From Sediminibacterium soli (GTDB taxonomy: Bacteria; Bacteroidota; Bacteroidia; Chitinophagales; Chitinophagaceae): a DNA stretch of 64,000 nucleotides. The position numbers and the translations under genes were made by a program. Position 1 is the stretch's first letter, and the number at the start of each line of letters is the position of its first letter. The stretch is taken from assembly GCF_009939225.1 (NCBI RefSeq), contig NZ_JAACJR010000008.1, forward strand, positions 803,107-867,106. The letters run 5' to 3'. This document shows, piece after piece, positions 1-8,190 of this stretch. The notes under the pieces were generated by a model. That model searched no databases. It was not told the DNA's origin and worked only from the letters and a program-made list of their open reading frames with translations.

Positions 1-969
1 GTAAATGCCGATCTCACCGAACGCGGCGTGCGTTTTTTACAGGACACCTACGGCAAACAACTGATCCCTTTTGATGAGCTGACTGCGGATGATGTGGTGA
101 TCATACCGGCGTTCGGCACTACGCTGGAAATAGAACAGTTGCTGGTGGGCAAAGGCATTACCGTATCCAGGTACAATACCACCTGTCCTTTTGTGGAGAA
201 AGTATGGAACCGCAGCGAACAGATCGCAAAAAAAGGATACAGCATCGTAGTGCACGGCAAACCCAGGCACGAAGAAACCAGGGCCACCTTCTCGCATGCC
301 TCTTCACATACACCTACGGTTGTGGTGAACGATATGGCAGAAGCGATTGAACTGGCCGGGTACATAACAGGTGAAAAAAACGCCGAACAGTTTTACACCG
401 AATTCAGGGGCCGTTATTCCGAAGGCTTTGATGTTACACGAGATCTGCAGAAGATAGGCGTGGTAAACCAGACCACGCAGCTGGCCAGCGACACGCAGGC
501 TATTTCCGATTACCTGAAACAGGTCATGATCGATCTGTATGGACTTACCCCCTCCCATACCGGTGATCGTTTTGCAGACACGCGCGACACGCTCTGTTAT
601 GCCACCAACGATAACCAGACTGCCGTAACCGGTATGCTGCAGACAGATGCCGACCTGGCCCTGATCATCGGCGGACATAACAGCAGCAACAGCTCGCACC
701 TGGTTGAGCTGTGTGAAGAAAAACTGCCGAGTTATTTTATCGATTCGGCGGAGAGACTGATCGATGCGCAGACGATAGAGAACCGTAACTGGCGAACAAA
801 AGAACTGACCAGGGTCACCGGTTATCTTCCGGCAAAAACACCTGTGCGCATACTCGTTACCAGCGGCGCAAGCTGCCCCGATGCGGTTGTTGAATCTGTG
901 ATCCGCAAACTTGCCTCGCTGTATGGTGTGGCGGAGAAATTAGATGAAGTGCAGGCTGTATACGCATAA
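1..969 (+). CDS. ispH: 4-hydroxy-3-methylbut-2-enyl diphosphate reductase (IspH/LytB), 5' end missing
   Basis: The reading frame is open from the first base, so the true start lies before the window. IspH is the last enzyme of the MEP isoprenoid pathway and reduces HMBPP to IPP and DMAPP on a [4Fe-4S] cluster. Two cluster cysteines are visible, in NTTCPFVEKVW (codon 62 from the window edge) and DTLCYATNDNQ (codon 199); the first cluster cysteine of the family would lie upstream. HGKPRHEETRATFSHA and GGHNSSNSSHL are family substrate-pocket segments. The spacing suggests the long form of about 400 residues, so roughly 80 N-terminal residues are outside the window. An OsmC-like gene follows 9 bp later. 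Confidence 0.95.
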   Translation, partial: VNADLTERGVRFLQDTYGKQLIPFDELTADDVVIIPAFGTTLEIEQLLVGKGITVSRYNTTCPFVEKVWNRSEQIAKKGYSIVVHGKPRHEETRATFSHASSHTPTVVVNDMAEAIELAGYITGEKNAEQFYTEFRGRYSEGFDVTRDLQKIGVVNQTTQLASDTQAISDYLKQVMIDLYGLTPSHTGDRFADTRDTLCYATNDNQTAVTGMLQTDADLALIIGGHNSSNSSHLVELCEEKLPSYFIDSAERLIDAQTIENRNWRTKELTRVTGYLPAKTPVRILVTSGASCPDAVVESVIRKLASLYGVAEKLDEVQAVYA

Positions 970-978
970 TCCCCGTGT

Positions 979-1452
979 ATGAAAACACATCAATACCGGT
1001 TACAGATCGAATGGACGGGCAACAAAGGCAGCGGCACTTCGGCCTACACCGCCTATGAAAGAGCGCATGAGATAAGCGTTGATGGCAAACCCGGTATCCC
1101 CGCATCATCCGATCCTTCTTTCCGCGGAGATAAAACGCGTTATAATCCCGAAGAACTGCTGGTGGCATCGCTTTCATCCTGTCATATGTTGTGGTACCTG
1201 CATTTATGCGCCCAGGCCGGGGTAACGGTTGTTGCCTATGAAGACCTTGCAAAAGGCACTATGACAGAAACCGACGACGGCGGCGGGCATTTCACCGAGG
1301 TGATGCTATGCCCCGTGGTTACCGTTTCCGAAGAACAAATGATCGGTAAAGCGATGGAGCTGCATGGCAGCGCACATTCGCTGTGCTTTATTGCGCGGTC
1401 CGTTAATTTCCCCGTGCGGCACCAGCCGCAAATAAAACTGCCCAACGGATAA
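979..1452 (+). CDS. OsmC/Ohr-family peroxide-resistance protein
   Basis: This 157-residue protein belongs to the OsmC/Ohr family, thiol peroxidases that reduce organic hydroperoxides in the cytoplasm. The two redox cysteines are present at C68 (in LSSCHMLW) and C136 (in HSLCFIARS), and the NPEELLVASLSSCH segment is the usual core helix. The length is normal. It starts 9 bp after ispH and is probably co-transcribed; placing a peroxidase beside an oxygen-sensitive Fe-S enzyme is plausible but could be chance. Whether it is OsmC-, Ohr- or YhfA-like cannot be settled by eye. Confidence 0.9.
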   Translation: MKTHQYRLQIEWTGNKGSGTSAYTAYERAHEISVDGKPGIPASSDPSFRGDKTRYNPEELLVASLSSCHMLWYLHLCAQAGVTVVAYEDLAKGTMTETDDGGGHFTEVMLCPVVTVSEEQMIGKAMELHGSAHSLCFIARSVNFPVRHQPQIKLPNG

Positions 1453-1461
1453 ACGGGTTTG

Positions 1462-1469
1462 TATCTTTA
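1462..1469 (+). promoter_or_regulatory. Possible -7 box for the PH-domain gene
   Basis: TATCTTTA matches the Bacteroidota -7 consensus TAnnTTTG at all fixed positions but the last and lies 8 bp before the ATG at 1478. No convincing -33 element was found, so this is weak. Confidence 0.25.
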
Positions 1470-1477
1470 CCTGAACC

Positions 1478-1987
1478 ATGAAATACCGGGCATCCCTGGA
1501 CAAAGCAGCTATGATCATAACGATCAGCGTTACGGTGATGTTTGCCGGGGGCATCGTATTGCAATACGCTGTAGTGCAGGAAACCGCCGTTCCTTCGATC
1601 GTATCCTTACTGCTGCTGGGCATTTATATCACCACCTATGTTTTTCGCCCCCTGTATTATGTACTGACTGTCCACGCGCTTATCATTCACAGACCGCTGG
1701 GCAAGGTGGTGATAGAACGCAGCAGGATCAGGTCCGTGGGCTTGCTGGATGACCAAAACACGAACGGAACCATCCGTACGTTTGGCGTAGGCGGCGTGTT
1801 CGGTTACTTCGGAAGGTTCAGCAATGTCAGTATCGGCAATATGACCTGGTATGCCACGCGCAGAAAAAAACTGGTGCTGGTTCTTACGCAGGATAACCAG
1901 AAGATCATCATCACACCCGACGAGGCGGAAACATTCCTTGCAGCTTTTCACCAGCCAACAACCGAAGCAACGCCTGTTCCCGGATAA
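1478..1987 (+). CDS. Membrane-anchored bacterial PH-domain protein
   Basis: The product has 169 residues. Two hydrophobic segments (about residues 9-30 and 38-58) are followed by a soluble part with the pattern of bacterial PH domains: a YVLT strand near residue 62, the HRPLGKVVIERSRIRSV strand pair, and a final helix around DEAETFLAAFHQ. Bacterial PH domains of this type are usually fused to membrane hairpins; their ligands are mostly unknown. The ATG at 1478 is chosen because the hydrophobic segment follows directly. There is no functional clue from the neighbours. Confidence 0.7.
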   Translation: MKYRASLDKAAMIITISVTVMFAGGIVLQYAVVQETAVPSIVSLLLLGIYITTYVFRPLYYVLTVHALIIHRPLGKVVIERSRIRSVGLLDDQNTNGTIRTFGVGGVFGYFGRFSNVSIGNMTWYATRRKKLVLVLTQDNQKIIITPDEAETFLAAFHQPTTEATPVPG

Positions 1988-2135
1988 GCCGCCTGAAGAA
2001 AACAACAGACCGGTTCCCGAAAACAGCTGCCTGGCCTGATTTTTTTACAGGCAAACTGGTTTATAGCGAATTGAGTACATTCGTATAAGCTCCACTCCTC
2101 CTCTCCCAGATTGTTTACATCCAACCGATTCAAAC

Positions 2136-4811
2136 ATGAACCGCAGCCATCATCAATTGCCGGTGGAAGAACTGGTTAGTCAGCTTGACACCAGCCTGCA
2201 GACGGGTTTGTCGGCAAAACAGGTTGCTGAAAGGGTTGCGCAGTATGGAAAGAACCGGATACCGGAGCCCAGGTCAAAAACGCTGGCCGGTATTTTTTTA
2301 CACCAGTTCCTGAACCCGCTGATCTATGTGCTGATCGCAGCAGCCATCATTTCCGTAATCACCGGAGATAAGGAAGACGCTGTTTTTATTACCGCGATCA
2401 TCCTGATCAATGCCATACTGGGCGCCTACCAGGAATGGCGTGCCGAGAACAGCGCACAGGCGCTGCGCGATATGGTAAAAGTGCGCGCGCGTGTGAAAAG
2501 AGAGAACCAGCTGGTTGAAATAGACTCGGAAGATATTGTTCCGGGAGACATCGTTTTGCTTGGGTCGGGCATCAGGATACCGGCAGATATGCGTCTAGCG
2601 GAAACCAACGGTCTTTCTGTTGAAGAAGCATTACTGACGGGAGAATCGGTTGCCGTACTGAAAAACACGGAGCCGATCGCGGGCGGGGAAGAGTTATCGC
2701 TTGGCGACAGGCTCAATATGGTCTTTGCCGCCACCGCGGTGCAGAAAGGAAGGGCCACAGGTATCGTGGTAAGCACCGCGGCAGATACGCAGATAGGTAA
2801 GATAGCCGATTCGCTGCGTACGACCGCCCCGGAAAAACCTCCGCTTGAAAGGCGAATGGAATCTTTTTCGAAAAAGATCAGCGTGATCGTGTTGGTTGTT
2901 TGCGCAGCACTCGGTGTGATCGGTTATCTCGAAGGCTCATCGGTGCGTGATATTTTCTTTTTAATGGTGGCCGTAGGTGTGTCTGCCATTCCCGAAGGAC
3001 TGCCGGTGGCACTTACCGTTGCCTTGTCTATCGGAACCAGGAGGATGGCCAAACGAAATGTGATCGTCAGAAAGCTGCCCGCGGTGGAAGGACTGGGCAG
3101 CTGCACGCTGATCGCATCCGACAAAACGGGAACGCTGACCATGGATGAACAGTCTGTAAAAAAAATATACCTCCCCGACGGAAAATATTACGGTATCAGT
3201 GGCCAGGGGTACAATGGCGATGGCGAGATCCTGGATGGCGAGACAAGCGTTACCGAACCCCGCGAACAGCTGCTGCGTTTTCTCGTTGCCGCTATGCTCT
3301 CGAATGAAGGCGTACTTCGAAAAACAGGAACAGGCTGGGAACATTCGGGCGATGCGGTTGATGTGGCCATCAACGCGCTGGCGTATAAATCCGGCAGGGA
3401 TCCCGGTTATTTCAGGCAGCAGGGCGAGATCGTTCAGGTGATTCCCTACGAATCGGAAAGAAAATTCTCCGCCGTCTATTTCAGGCAGGATAACCGTTTG
3501 CATTTTGCCATGAAAGGCGCTGTTGAAACAGTGCTGAAAAAAATTCCGGAGCAGGAGCAGCAAACATTCCATGCGGTTGCCGAACAGATGGCGGCCGAAG
3601 GCTATCGCGTACTGGCCGTTGCCGGTTCGCCGGTAAACGATACTGACCTGGCTGCACTGCCTGCCTTACAGGTGCTGGGACTGATCGGTATGATCGATCC
3701 GCTGCGGCCGGAGGCTAAGGATGCGGTAAACGAATGCCGTAAGGCAGGTATCGGTGTGGTAATGGTAACAGGCGATCACCCGGCAACCGCTTTATCGATC
3801 GCCAGGGCGCTGGGTATTGCCGATAAACCCGAAGAAGTGATTGCCGGAACGGAACTTTCCGCAATGGAGCAGCTGGCTGCGCAGGAACTGGGTGAAAAGA
3901 TCCGCGATAAAAAAGTATTCGCACGCGTGGCGCCGCTGCAAAAACAAAAGATCGTGGAAGCGATGAAAGCCATCGGCCATTTTATTGCCGTTACGGGTGA
4001 TGGCGCCAACGATGCGCCTGCGCTCAAATCGGCGCATATCGGCGTGGCCATGGGCAGTGGCACCGACCTGGCCAAAGAGGCGGCGTCTATCATTGTTACC
4101 GATAACAATTTTGCCTCCATTGCCGCGGGTGTGGAAGAAGGAAGGTTCACCTTCGAAAATCTCCGCAAGATCATCTATCTGCTTATCTCCACAGGCGCGG
4201 CAGAACTGCTTACCATCGGCATCGCCATCATACTGAATATGCCGCTGCCGTTTATTGCCGTGCAGTTGCTGTGGCTGAACCTTGTTACCAACGGCATACA
4301 GGATATAGCCCTCTCCTTTGAAAAAGGCGACCCGACCGTAATGACCAGGCCGCCCCGCAAACCCGGCGAAAGTATTTTTGACGCGCTGATGAACAGCCAG
4401 ATGATCGTGTCGGGATTATTTATCGCAGCATTGGTGCTGGGTATCTGGCAATACCTGCTCAGCACGGGATTCAACGAAAAACATGCGCGCACCATGGTGA
4501 TGATGCTGATGGTGCTGGTGCAGAATTTTCACGCGCTGAACTGCCGTTCAGAAACCAAAAGCCTGTTCCAGGTGCCCGTCGGCAATAACTATATTTTGGT
4601 GGCGGGTATTGTGATCGCACAACTGGTGCATATTTCGGCCGCATACATTCCCCGGCTCAACACCATACTGCAGCTGGAGCCCGTGAAGTTGCAGGAGTGG
4701 TTCCTGTTACTGCCCGCGGCAGCGTCTATTTTTGCGGTGATGGAACTGTTCAAATGGCTATGGCGCCGCCGGACAAGCAGCAAAACGCCACAGGCTGACG
4801 GCAGCCACTGA
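2136..4811 (+). CDS. P-type cation-transporting ATPase (P2 type)
   Basis: This 891-residue P2-type ATPase has the full set of motifs: an N-terminal cation-ATPase domain, TGES at 168-171, the phosphorylated aspartate D329 in DKTGTLT, and the hinge GDGANDAP around 621-628. About ten membrane helices are visible. TM4 carries PEGLP, the canonical Ca2+-site motif. In TM6 the SERCA-like NLVTDG reads NLVTNG, with an Asp four residues on (IQDIAL), and in TM8 the SERCA EMCNALN reads QNFHALN. Two Ca2+ ligands are therefore changed from acid to amide, so the ion (Ca2+, Na+, K+ or other) is uncertain. The gene stands alone, with a 148-bp upstream gap. Confidence 0.93.
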   Translation: MNRSHHQLPVEELVSQLDTSLQTGLSAKQVAERVAQYGKNRIPEPRSKTLAGIFLHQFLNPLIYVLIAAAIISVITGDKEDAVFITAIILINAILGAYQEWRAENSAQALRDMVKVRARVKRENQLVEIDSEDIVPGDIVLLGSGIRIPADMRLAETNGLSVEEALLTGESVAVLKNTEPIAGGEELSLGDRLNMVFAATAVQKGRATGIVVSTAADTQIGKIADSLRTTAPEKPPLERRMESFSKKISVIVLVVCAALGVIGYLEGSSVRDIFFLMVAVGVSAIPEGLPVALTVALSIGTRRMAKRNVIVRKLPAVEGLGSCTLIASDKTGTLTMDEQSVKKIYLPDGKYYGISGQGYNGDGEILDGETSVTEPREQLLRFLVAAMLSNEGVLRKTGTGWEHSGDAVDVAINALAYKSGRDPGYFRQQGEIVQVIPYESERKFSAVYFRQDNRLHFAMKGAVETVLKKIPEQEQQTFHAVAEQMAAEGYRVLAVAGSPVNDTDLAALPALQVLGLIGMIDPLRPEAKDAVNECRKAGIGVVMVTGDHPATALSIARALGIADKPEEVIAGTELSAMEQLAAQELGEKIRDKKVFARVAPLQKQKIVEAMKAIGHFIAVTGDGANDAPALKSAHIGVAMGSGTDLAKEAASIIVTDNNFASIAAGVEEGRFTFENLRKIIYLLISTGAAELLTIGIAIILNMPLPFIAVQLLWLNLVTNGIQDIALSFEKGDPTVMTRPPRKPGESIFDALMNSQMIVSGLFIAALVLGIWQYLLSTGFNEKHARTMVMMLMVLVQNFHALNCRSETKSLFQVPVGNNYILVAGIVIAQLVHISAAYIPRLNTILQLEPVKLQEWFLLLPAAASIFAVMELFKWLWRRRTSSKTPQADGSH

Positions 4812-4875
4812 GCCTGGCATGCAGTATATTTAACCTGGCAAACCAATCTTTATCTCTTACCCTTATATCCACTTT

Positions 4876-5334
4876 ATGCGAACCTCCTGCCTGGTCTTTT
4901 TTTTATTTGTCACCGGTTTCAGCGCCGGCGCGCAAACCGCCAATCCTGTTTATAACAAACCCCTCGCCGACTCCTTGGGCGCGGATGAATACGGTATGAA
5001 GATGTATGTGCTGGTGATCCTCAAAACCGGCCCGGCGCAGATCACGGAGAAAAAGACCAGCGACAGTTTGTTTGCAGGACATATGGCCAATATCGGCCGG
5101 CTTGCCAAAGAAGGCAAGCTGACCGTTGCGGGACCGCTGCAGAAGAACGAACGCAACTATCGCGGCATATTTATTTTTAATGTGCACAGCATCGAAGAAG
5201 CCAAAACGATCGTACAGACCGATCCGGCGGTTAAAGCCGGTATTTTCGATACGGAATTATATGGCTGGTACGGTTCGGCGGCATTGCCCATGTACCTTCC
5301 CTACACCGAAAAAGTAAGCAGGCAATCATTTTAA
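4876..5334 (+). CDS. Secreted YciI-like (YCII domain) protein
   Basis: The 152-residue product starts with a cleavable signal peptide (FVTGFSAGAQ, cleavage probably before QTANP). The mature part resembles the YCII/dimeric alpha-beta barrel family: MYVLVILKTGP strand, AGHMANIGRLAKEGKLTVAGPL, then IFIFNVHSIEEAKTIVQTDPAVKAGIF. Members of this family are small, mostly uncharacterised putative enzymes; secreted versions are common in Bacteroidota. It precedes a GNAT acetyltransferase by 10 bp and may share its transcript. Confidence 0.8.
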   Translation: MRTSCLVFFLFVTGFSAGAQTANPVYNKPLADSLGADEYGMKMYVLVILKTGPAQITEKKTSDSLFAGHMANIGRLAKEGKLTVAGPLQKNERNYRGIFIFNVHSIEEAKTIVQTDPAVKAGIFDTELYGWYGSAALPMYLPYTEKVSRQSF

Positions 5335-5344
5335 ACGACGTGTT

Positions 5345-5803
5345 GTGACAGTAAAAAGAACGGATTCGACTGATCAAGACTTTATACGGCTGGTGTCTTT
5401 GCTCGATGTATTTCTGGCAGAAATAGATGGCGAGGACCATGCCTTTTATGCGCAGTTCAACAAACTGGATGCACTCAGATACGCCGTGGTAGTATATGAA
5501 GGAGAAACGCCCGTTGCGTGCGGTGCCTTCAAACCGTTCGGCGATCATGCTGTTGAGATAAAACGCATGTATGTATCGCCCGATCACCGCCGCAAAGGGT
5601 TGGCCATTACCATGCTCGATGAACTGGAAAAATGGGCCGCGGAACTGGGCTACCTGCATTGCGTACTGGAAACAGGCATACGCCAGTCCGAAGCCATTGC
5701 CCTGTATCAAAAAACGGGTTACCGGCAGACCGAAAATTACGGCCAATATGCCGGTGTGAAAACGAGCGTATGTTTTGAAAAGAAATTATCCCCCACTACC
5801 TGA
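5345..5803 (+). CDS. GNAT-family N-acetyltransferase
   Basis: This 152-residue cytoplasmic acetyltransferase has the GNAT acetyl-CoA loop in YVSPDHRRKGLAITML (R-x-x-G-x-A type) and the C-terminal ALYQKTGYRQTENYG strand-helix unit typical of the family. The start is GTG at 5345; no ATG lies near it in frame and the GTG leaves a 10-bp gap to the previous stop. The substrate is unknown. It sits between a YciI-like gene and a DinB-fold gene, all closely spaced on the same strand. Confidence 0.85.
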   Translation: MTVKRTDSTDQDFIRLVSLLDVFLAEIDGEDHAFYAQFNKLDALRYAVVVYEGETPVACGAFKPFGDHAVEIKRMYVSPDHRRKGLAITMLDELEKWAAELGYLHCVLETGIRQSEAIALYQKTGYRQTENYGQYAGVKTSVCFEKKLSPTT

Positions 5804-5814
5804 ACCTGCCTGAT

Positions 5815-6648
5815 ATGACACAAGCAATACCACCGATAGACACCGTACACCTGCTTCCCGTGCTGGATGATATGTTACTGTCTTTGTTACGGTCGCTGAA
5901 GAAAGAAGAATGGGAACTGCCCACGGTTGCCCGGCAATGGCGTGTAAAAGAGGTGGCGACACACCTGCTCGACGGCAATATCCGCATCCTGTCGATGCTG
6001 CGCGATGGTTATGCCGGAGAGAAAGCGGATATACAGTCGTACGGGCAATTGGTGGAATACCTCAACGGACTGAATGCCGACTGGGTAAAAGCCATGAAAC
6101 GGGTAAGTCCGGAAATGCTGATCCTGCTGCATGAAATAACAGGTCCGCTTTTTTGTCGTTATTACGCGTCGCTTGATCCATTCGAGAAAGCCGTTTTTCC
6201 GGTTGCCTGGGCGGGCGAGGCTGAAAGCCGTAACTGGATGCATATCGGTCGCGAATACACCGAAAAATTCCTGCACCAGCAGCAGATCAGAGATGCCGTG
6301 GGTAAACCGGGTTTGCTGGTATCGAGGTTCCATCATCCCTTTATGCATGTTTTCATGCAGGCGCTGCCTTACATCTATCGCGCTGTTGATGCCCCGGCCG
6401 GCAGCTGTCTGGAAATCAACATCACGGGGAATGCGGGAGGCAAATGGTGGCTGGTGCGCGAAAACGAAAAATGGGTGCCTGGCAACAATGCCACAGCAGT
6501 TACAACCCGTGTCAGCATACCCCAGGAAGAAGCATGGAAGCTCTTCTCAAAAAGCATACGTGCCGATGCTATTGCCGGTAAGATCAGGATACAGGGCGAC
6601 AAACAGCTTGCCGAACCCGCGCTTAACATGGTTTCGGTAATGGCATGA
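5815..6648 (+). CDS. Maleylpyruvate-isomerase-like DinB-fold protein
   Basis: The 277-residue protein matches the MDMPI_N/DinB-like four-helix family of thiol-dependent, metal-binding transferases. A putative metal ligand lies in VKEVATHLLDGN, and a second pair in the E-x3-H of REYTEKFLHQQQ; this spacing is the family's usual His/Glu/His triad. The C-terminal domain (about residues 190-275) contains GKWWLV and resembles the sterol-carrier-like domain found in these proteins. Actinobacterial members use mycothiol; the thiol used here is unknown. It is the last gene before a bidirectional terminator. Confidence 0.75.
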   Translation: MTQAIPPIDTVHLLPVLDDMLLSLLRSLKKEEWELPTVARQWRVKEVATHLLDGNIRILSMLRDGYAGEKADIQSYGQLVEYLNGLNADWVKAMKRVSPEMLILLHEITGPLFCRYYASLDPFEKAVFPVAWAGEAESRNWMHIGREYTEKFLHQQQIRDAVGKPGLLVSRFHHPFMHVFMQALPYIYRAVDAPAGSCLEINITGNAGGKWWLVRENEKWVPGNNATAVTTRVSIPQEEAWKLFSKSIRADAIAGKIRIQGDKQLAEPALNMVSVMA

Positions 6649-6683
6649 TGCCATCAATCATCAAGGCGCCCCGGTGTTATTTA

Positions 6684-6742
6684 CCGCCCTGTGCTGAATC
6701 CGGTTCCGCTTCAGGAACAAGATGCGGCACAGGGCAGTTTTT
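6684..6742. terminator. Bidirectional hairpin terminator between convergent genes
   Basis: A perfect 9-bp arm GCCCTGTGC (6686-6694) pairs with GCACAGGGC (6727-6735) and is followed by AGTTTTTATT on the + strand. A small inner hairpin, GTTCC/GGAAC, lies in the loop. It sits between the + gene ending at 6648 and the - gene ending at 6759. Confidence 0.75.
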
Positions 6743-6758
6743 ATTGAGGGTAGCGTTA

Positions 6759-8135
6759 TCAGACCAGCTTCATCGTAACCGGATCCCAGTCGATGGCTTT
6801 TTTCTTTTCTGCGCTGAGGTTACAGATCAGCGCGGGAGCCGCGGCACGGAGACCGAATGACCCATCTTCAAGCGTTGGTTTGCCTGTACGCACGCTCTCG
6901 AAGAAATTGATCATATGATCCAACCTGGAATCATATCCTTTCGGCGCTTCAAATACGATCTCGTCGGCCCATTTGGTTTTGCGGTCGTCGGCGCTGTATT
7001 TCTGGTCGTATTCCTTCAGCAGTTGCTCCTGCATGGCTTTGGGAAAACTTTCCATTGAATCGTATCCGCCGATGCCGGGTGCAACAGGGCGTTTAAAATG
7101 TTTGATCGTAATGGTATTGCCTCTCAGGTCTATCACCCCTTCCGTACCGATCAGCCTGGTGCTTGATCCGCCGCCGGCCCCGTCTGCAAGGTTTACACGC
7201 GTAAAGAACTGGAAGGCATTATGGTTTTCTGTTTTGGGATACTGGGAAATACCCGTAACGATATCATAGGCATCGCGTCCATCTTTCCAGTAGTTCAGCG
7301 CGCCCAGTGCGTATACCTGTTTGGGACCGAGCGAACTGGTGATGGTATGCAGTCCGGTAAAACTGTGTACGAACAGGTCTCCGGCCACGCCTGTGCCATA
7401 TGCTTTGTAATTACGCCAGTGAAAGAACCGAACCGGATCAAAGGGCAGTTTCGGCGCATCGCCGAGGAACATATCCCAATCGATAGTTTTGGGACTCGCA
7501 TCGTTCGGAATGGTGTACAGCCATGCACCGTTGGCGGAGTTACGATCGGTAAACGCCTCTGCATATGTCACGTCGCCGATCAGTCCCTGTTTGAAATATT
7601 TCTGCGCCTCAAGGAATACCAACGAGCTGGCACTCTGGCTTCCTATCTGCAATACTTTACCGCTGGCTTTTTGCGCGGCCACCACGGCCTGGCCTTCATC
7701 CACATGATGCACCATGGGTTTCTCACAGTATACATGCTTGCCCGCTTTCAATGCATCTATAGTAATATGGTCATGCCAGTGATCGCAGGTACAGACCAGC
7801 ACGGCATCGATGTCTTTTCTTGCCAGTATCTCCTTGTAATTTCTTGTTACGAACAAATGGTTGCCCCATTTCTCTTTCGCCCTGTCGAGACGCCCCTGGT
7901 ACAGGTCGCAGACAGCCACCAGTTCCACACCCGGAACTTTCATAGCCGCTGCGGTATCATAATGCCCGATAATTCCGGAGCCGATCAGGGCAATCCTTAC
8001 TTTGTCGTTGGCCGTGACCCTTACTTTCGATAACAATGTCTGAACCTGTGTTGCATCGGCAAGCGCCGGTAATCCAAATAACAGCGATCCCGAGGTCCCC
8101 AATGTACGGATGAACTTTCTCCTGGTAGTTGCCAT
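6759..8135 (-). CDS. Gfo/Idh/MocA-family oxidoreductase with Tat-type signal
   Basis: The 458-residue protein begins with TTRRKFIRTLGTSG, a twin-arginine-like export signal, so it probably works in the periplasm. A Rossmann NAD(P) domain follows (RIALIGSGIIGHYDTAAA), and then the Gfo/Idh signature region CEKPMVHHVDEGQAV with the usual EKP. The C-terminal half is the alpha/beta substrate domain. Members oxidise or epimerise sugars, and some secreted relatives are NAD-dependent glycosidases (GH109 and similar). It lies 55 bp downstream of a GH20 hexosaminidase gene and is the last gene of the run, so an amino-sugar substrate is a reasonable guess. Confidence 0.88.
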   Translation of the reverse strand: MATTRRKFIRTLGTSGSLLFGLPALADATQVQTLLSKVRVTANDKVRIALIGSGIIGHYDTAAAMKVPGVELVAVCDLYQGRLDRAKEKWGNHLFVTRNYKEILARKDIDAVLVCTCDHWHDHITIDALKAGKHVYCEKPMVHHVDEGQAVVAAQKASGKVLQIGSQSASSLVFLEAQKYFKQGLIGDVTYAEAFTDRNSANGAWLYTIPNDASPKTIDWDMFLGDAPKLPFDPVRFFHWRNYKAYGTGVAGDLFVHSFTGLHTITSSLGPKQVYALGALNYWKDGRDAYDIVTGISQYPKTENHNAFQFFTRVNLADGAGGGSSTRLIGTEGVIDLRGNTITIKHFKRPVAPGIGGYDSMESFPKAMQEQLLKEYDQKYSADDRKTKWADEIVFEAPKGYDSRLDHMINFFESVRTGKPTLEDGSFGLRAAAPALICNLSAEKKKAIDWDPVTMKLV

Positions 8136-8190
8136 ATAGATTGTTTTTAGTTGTTACAATAGGATAGAGAATCAACATACGAAACCGGTA

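Noticed and set aside
7221-8033. A 270-codon + frame opposite the Gfo/Idh gene
   Set aside because: No family features, and it lies fully over a gene with a clear Tat signal and Rossmann domain.
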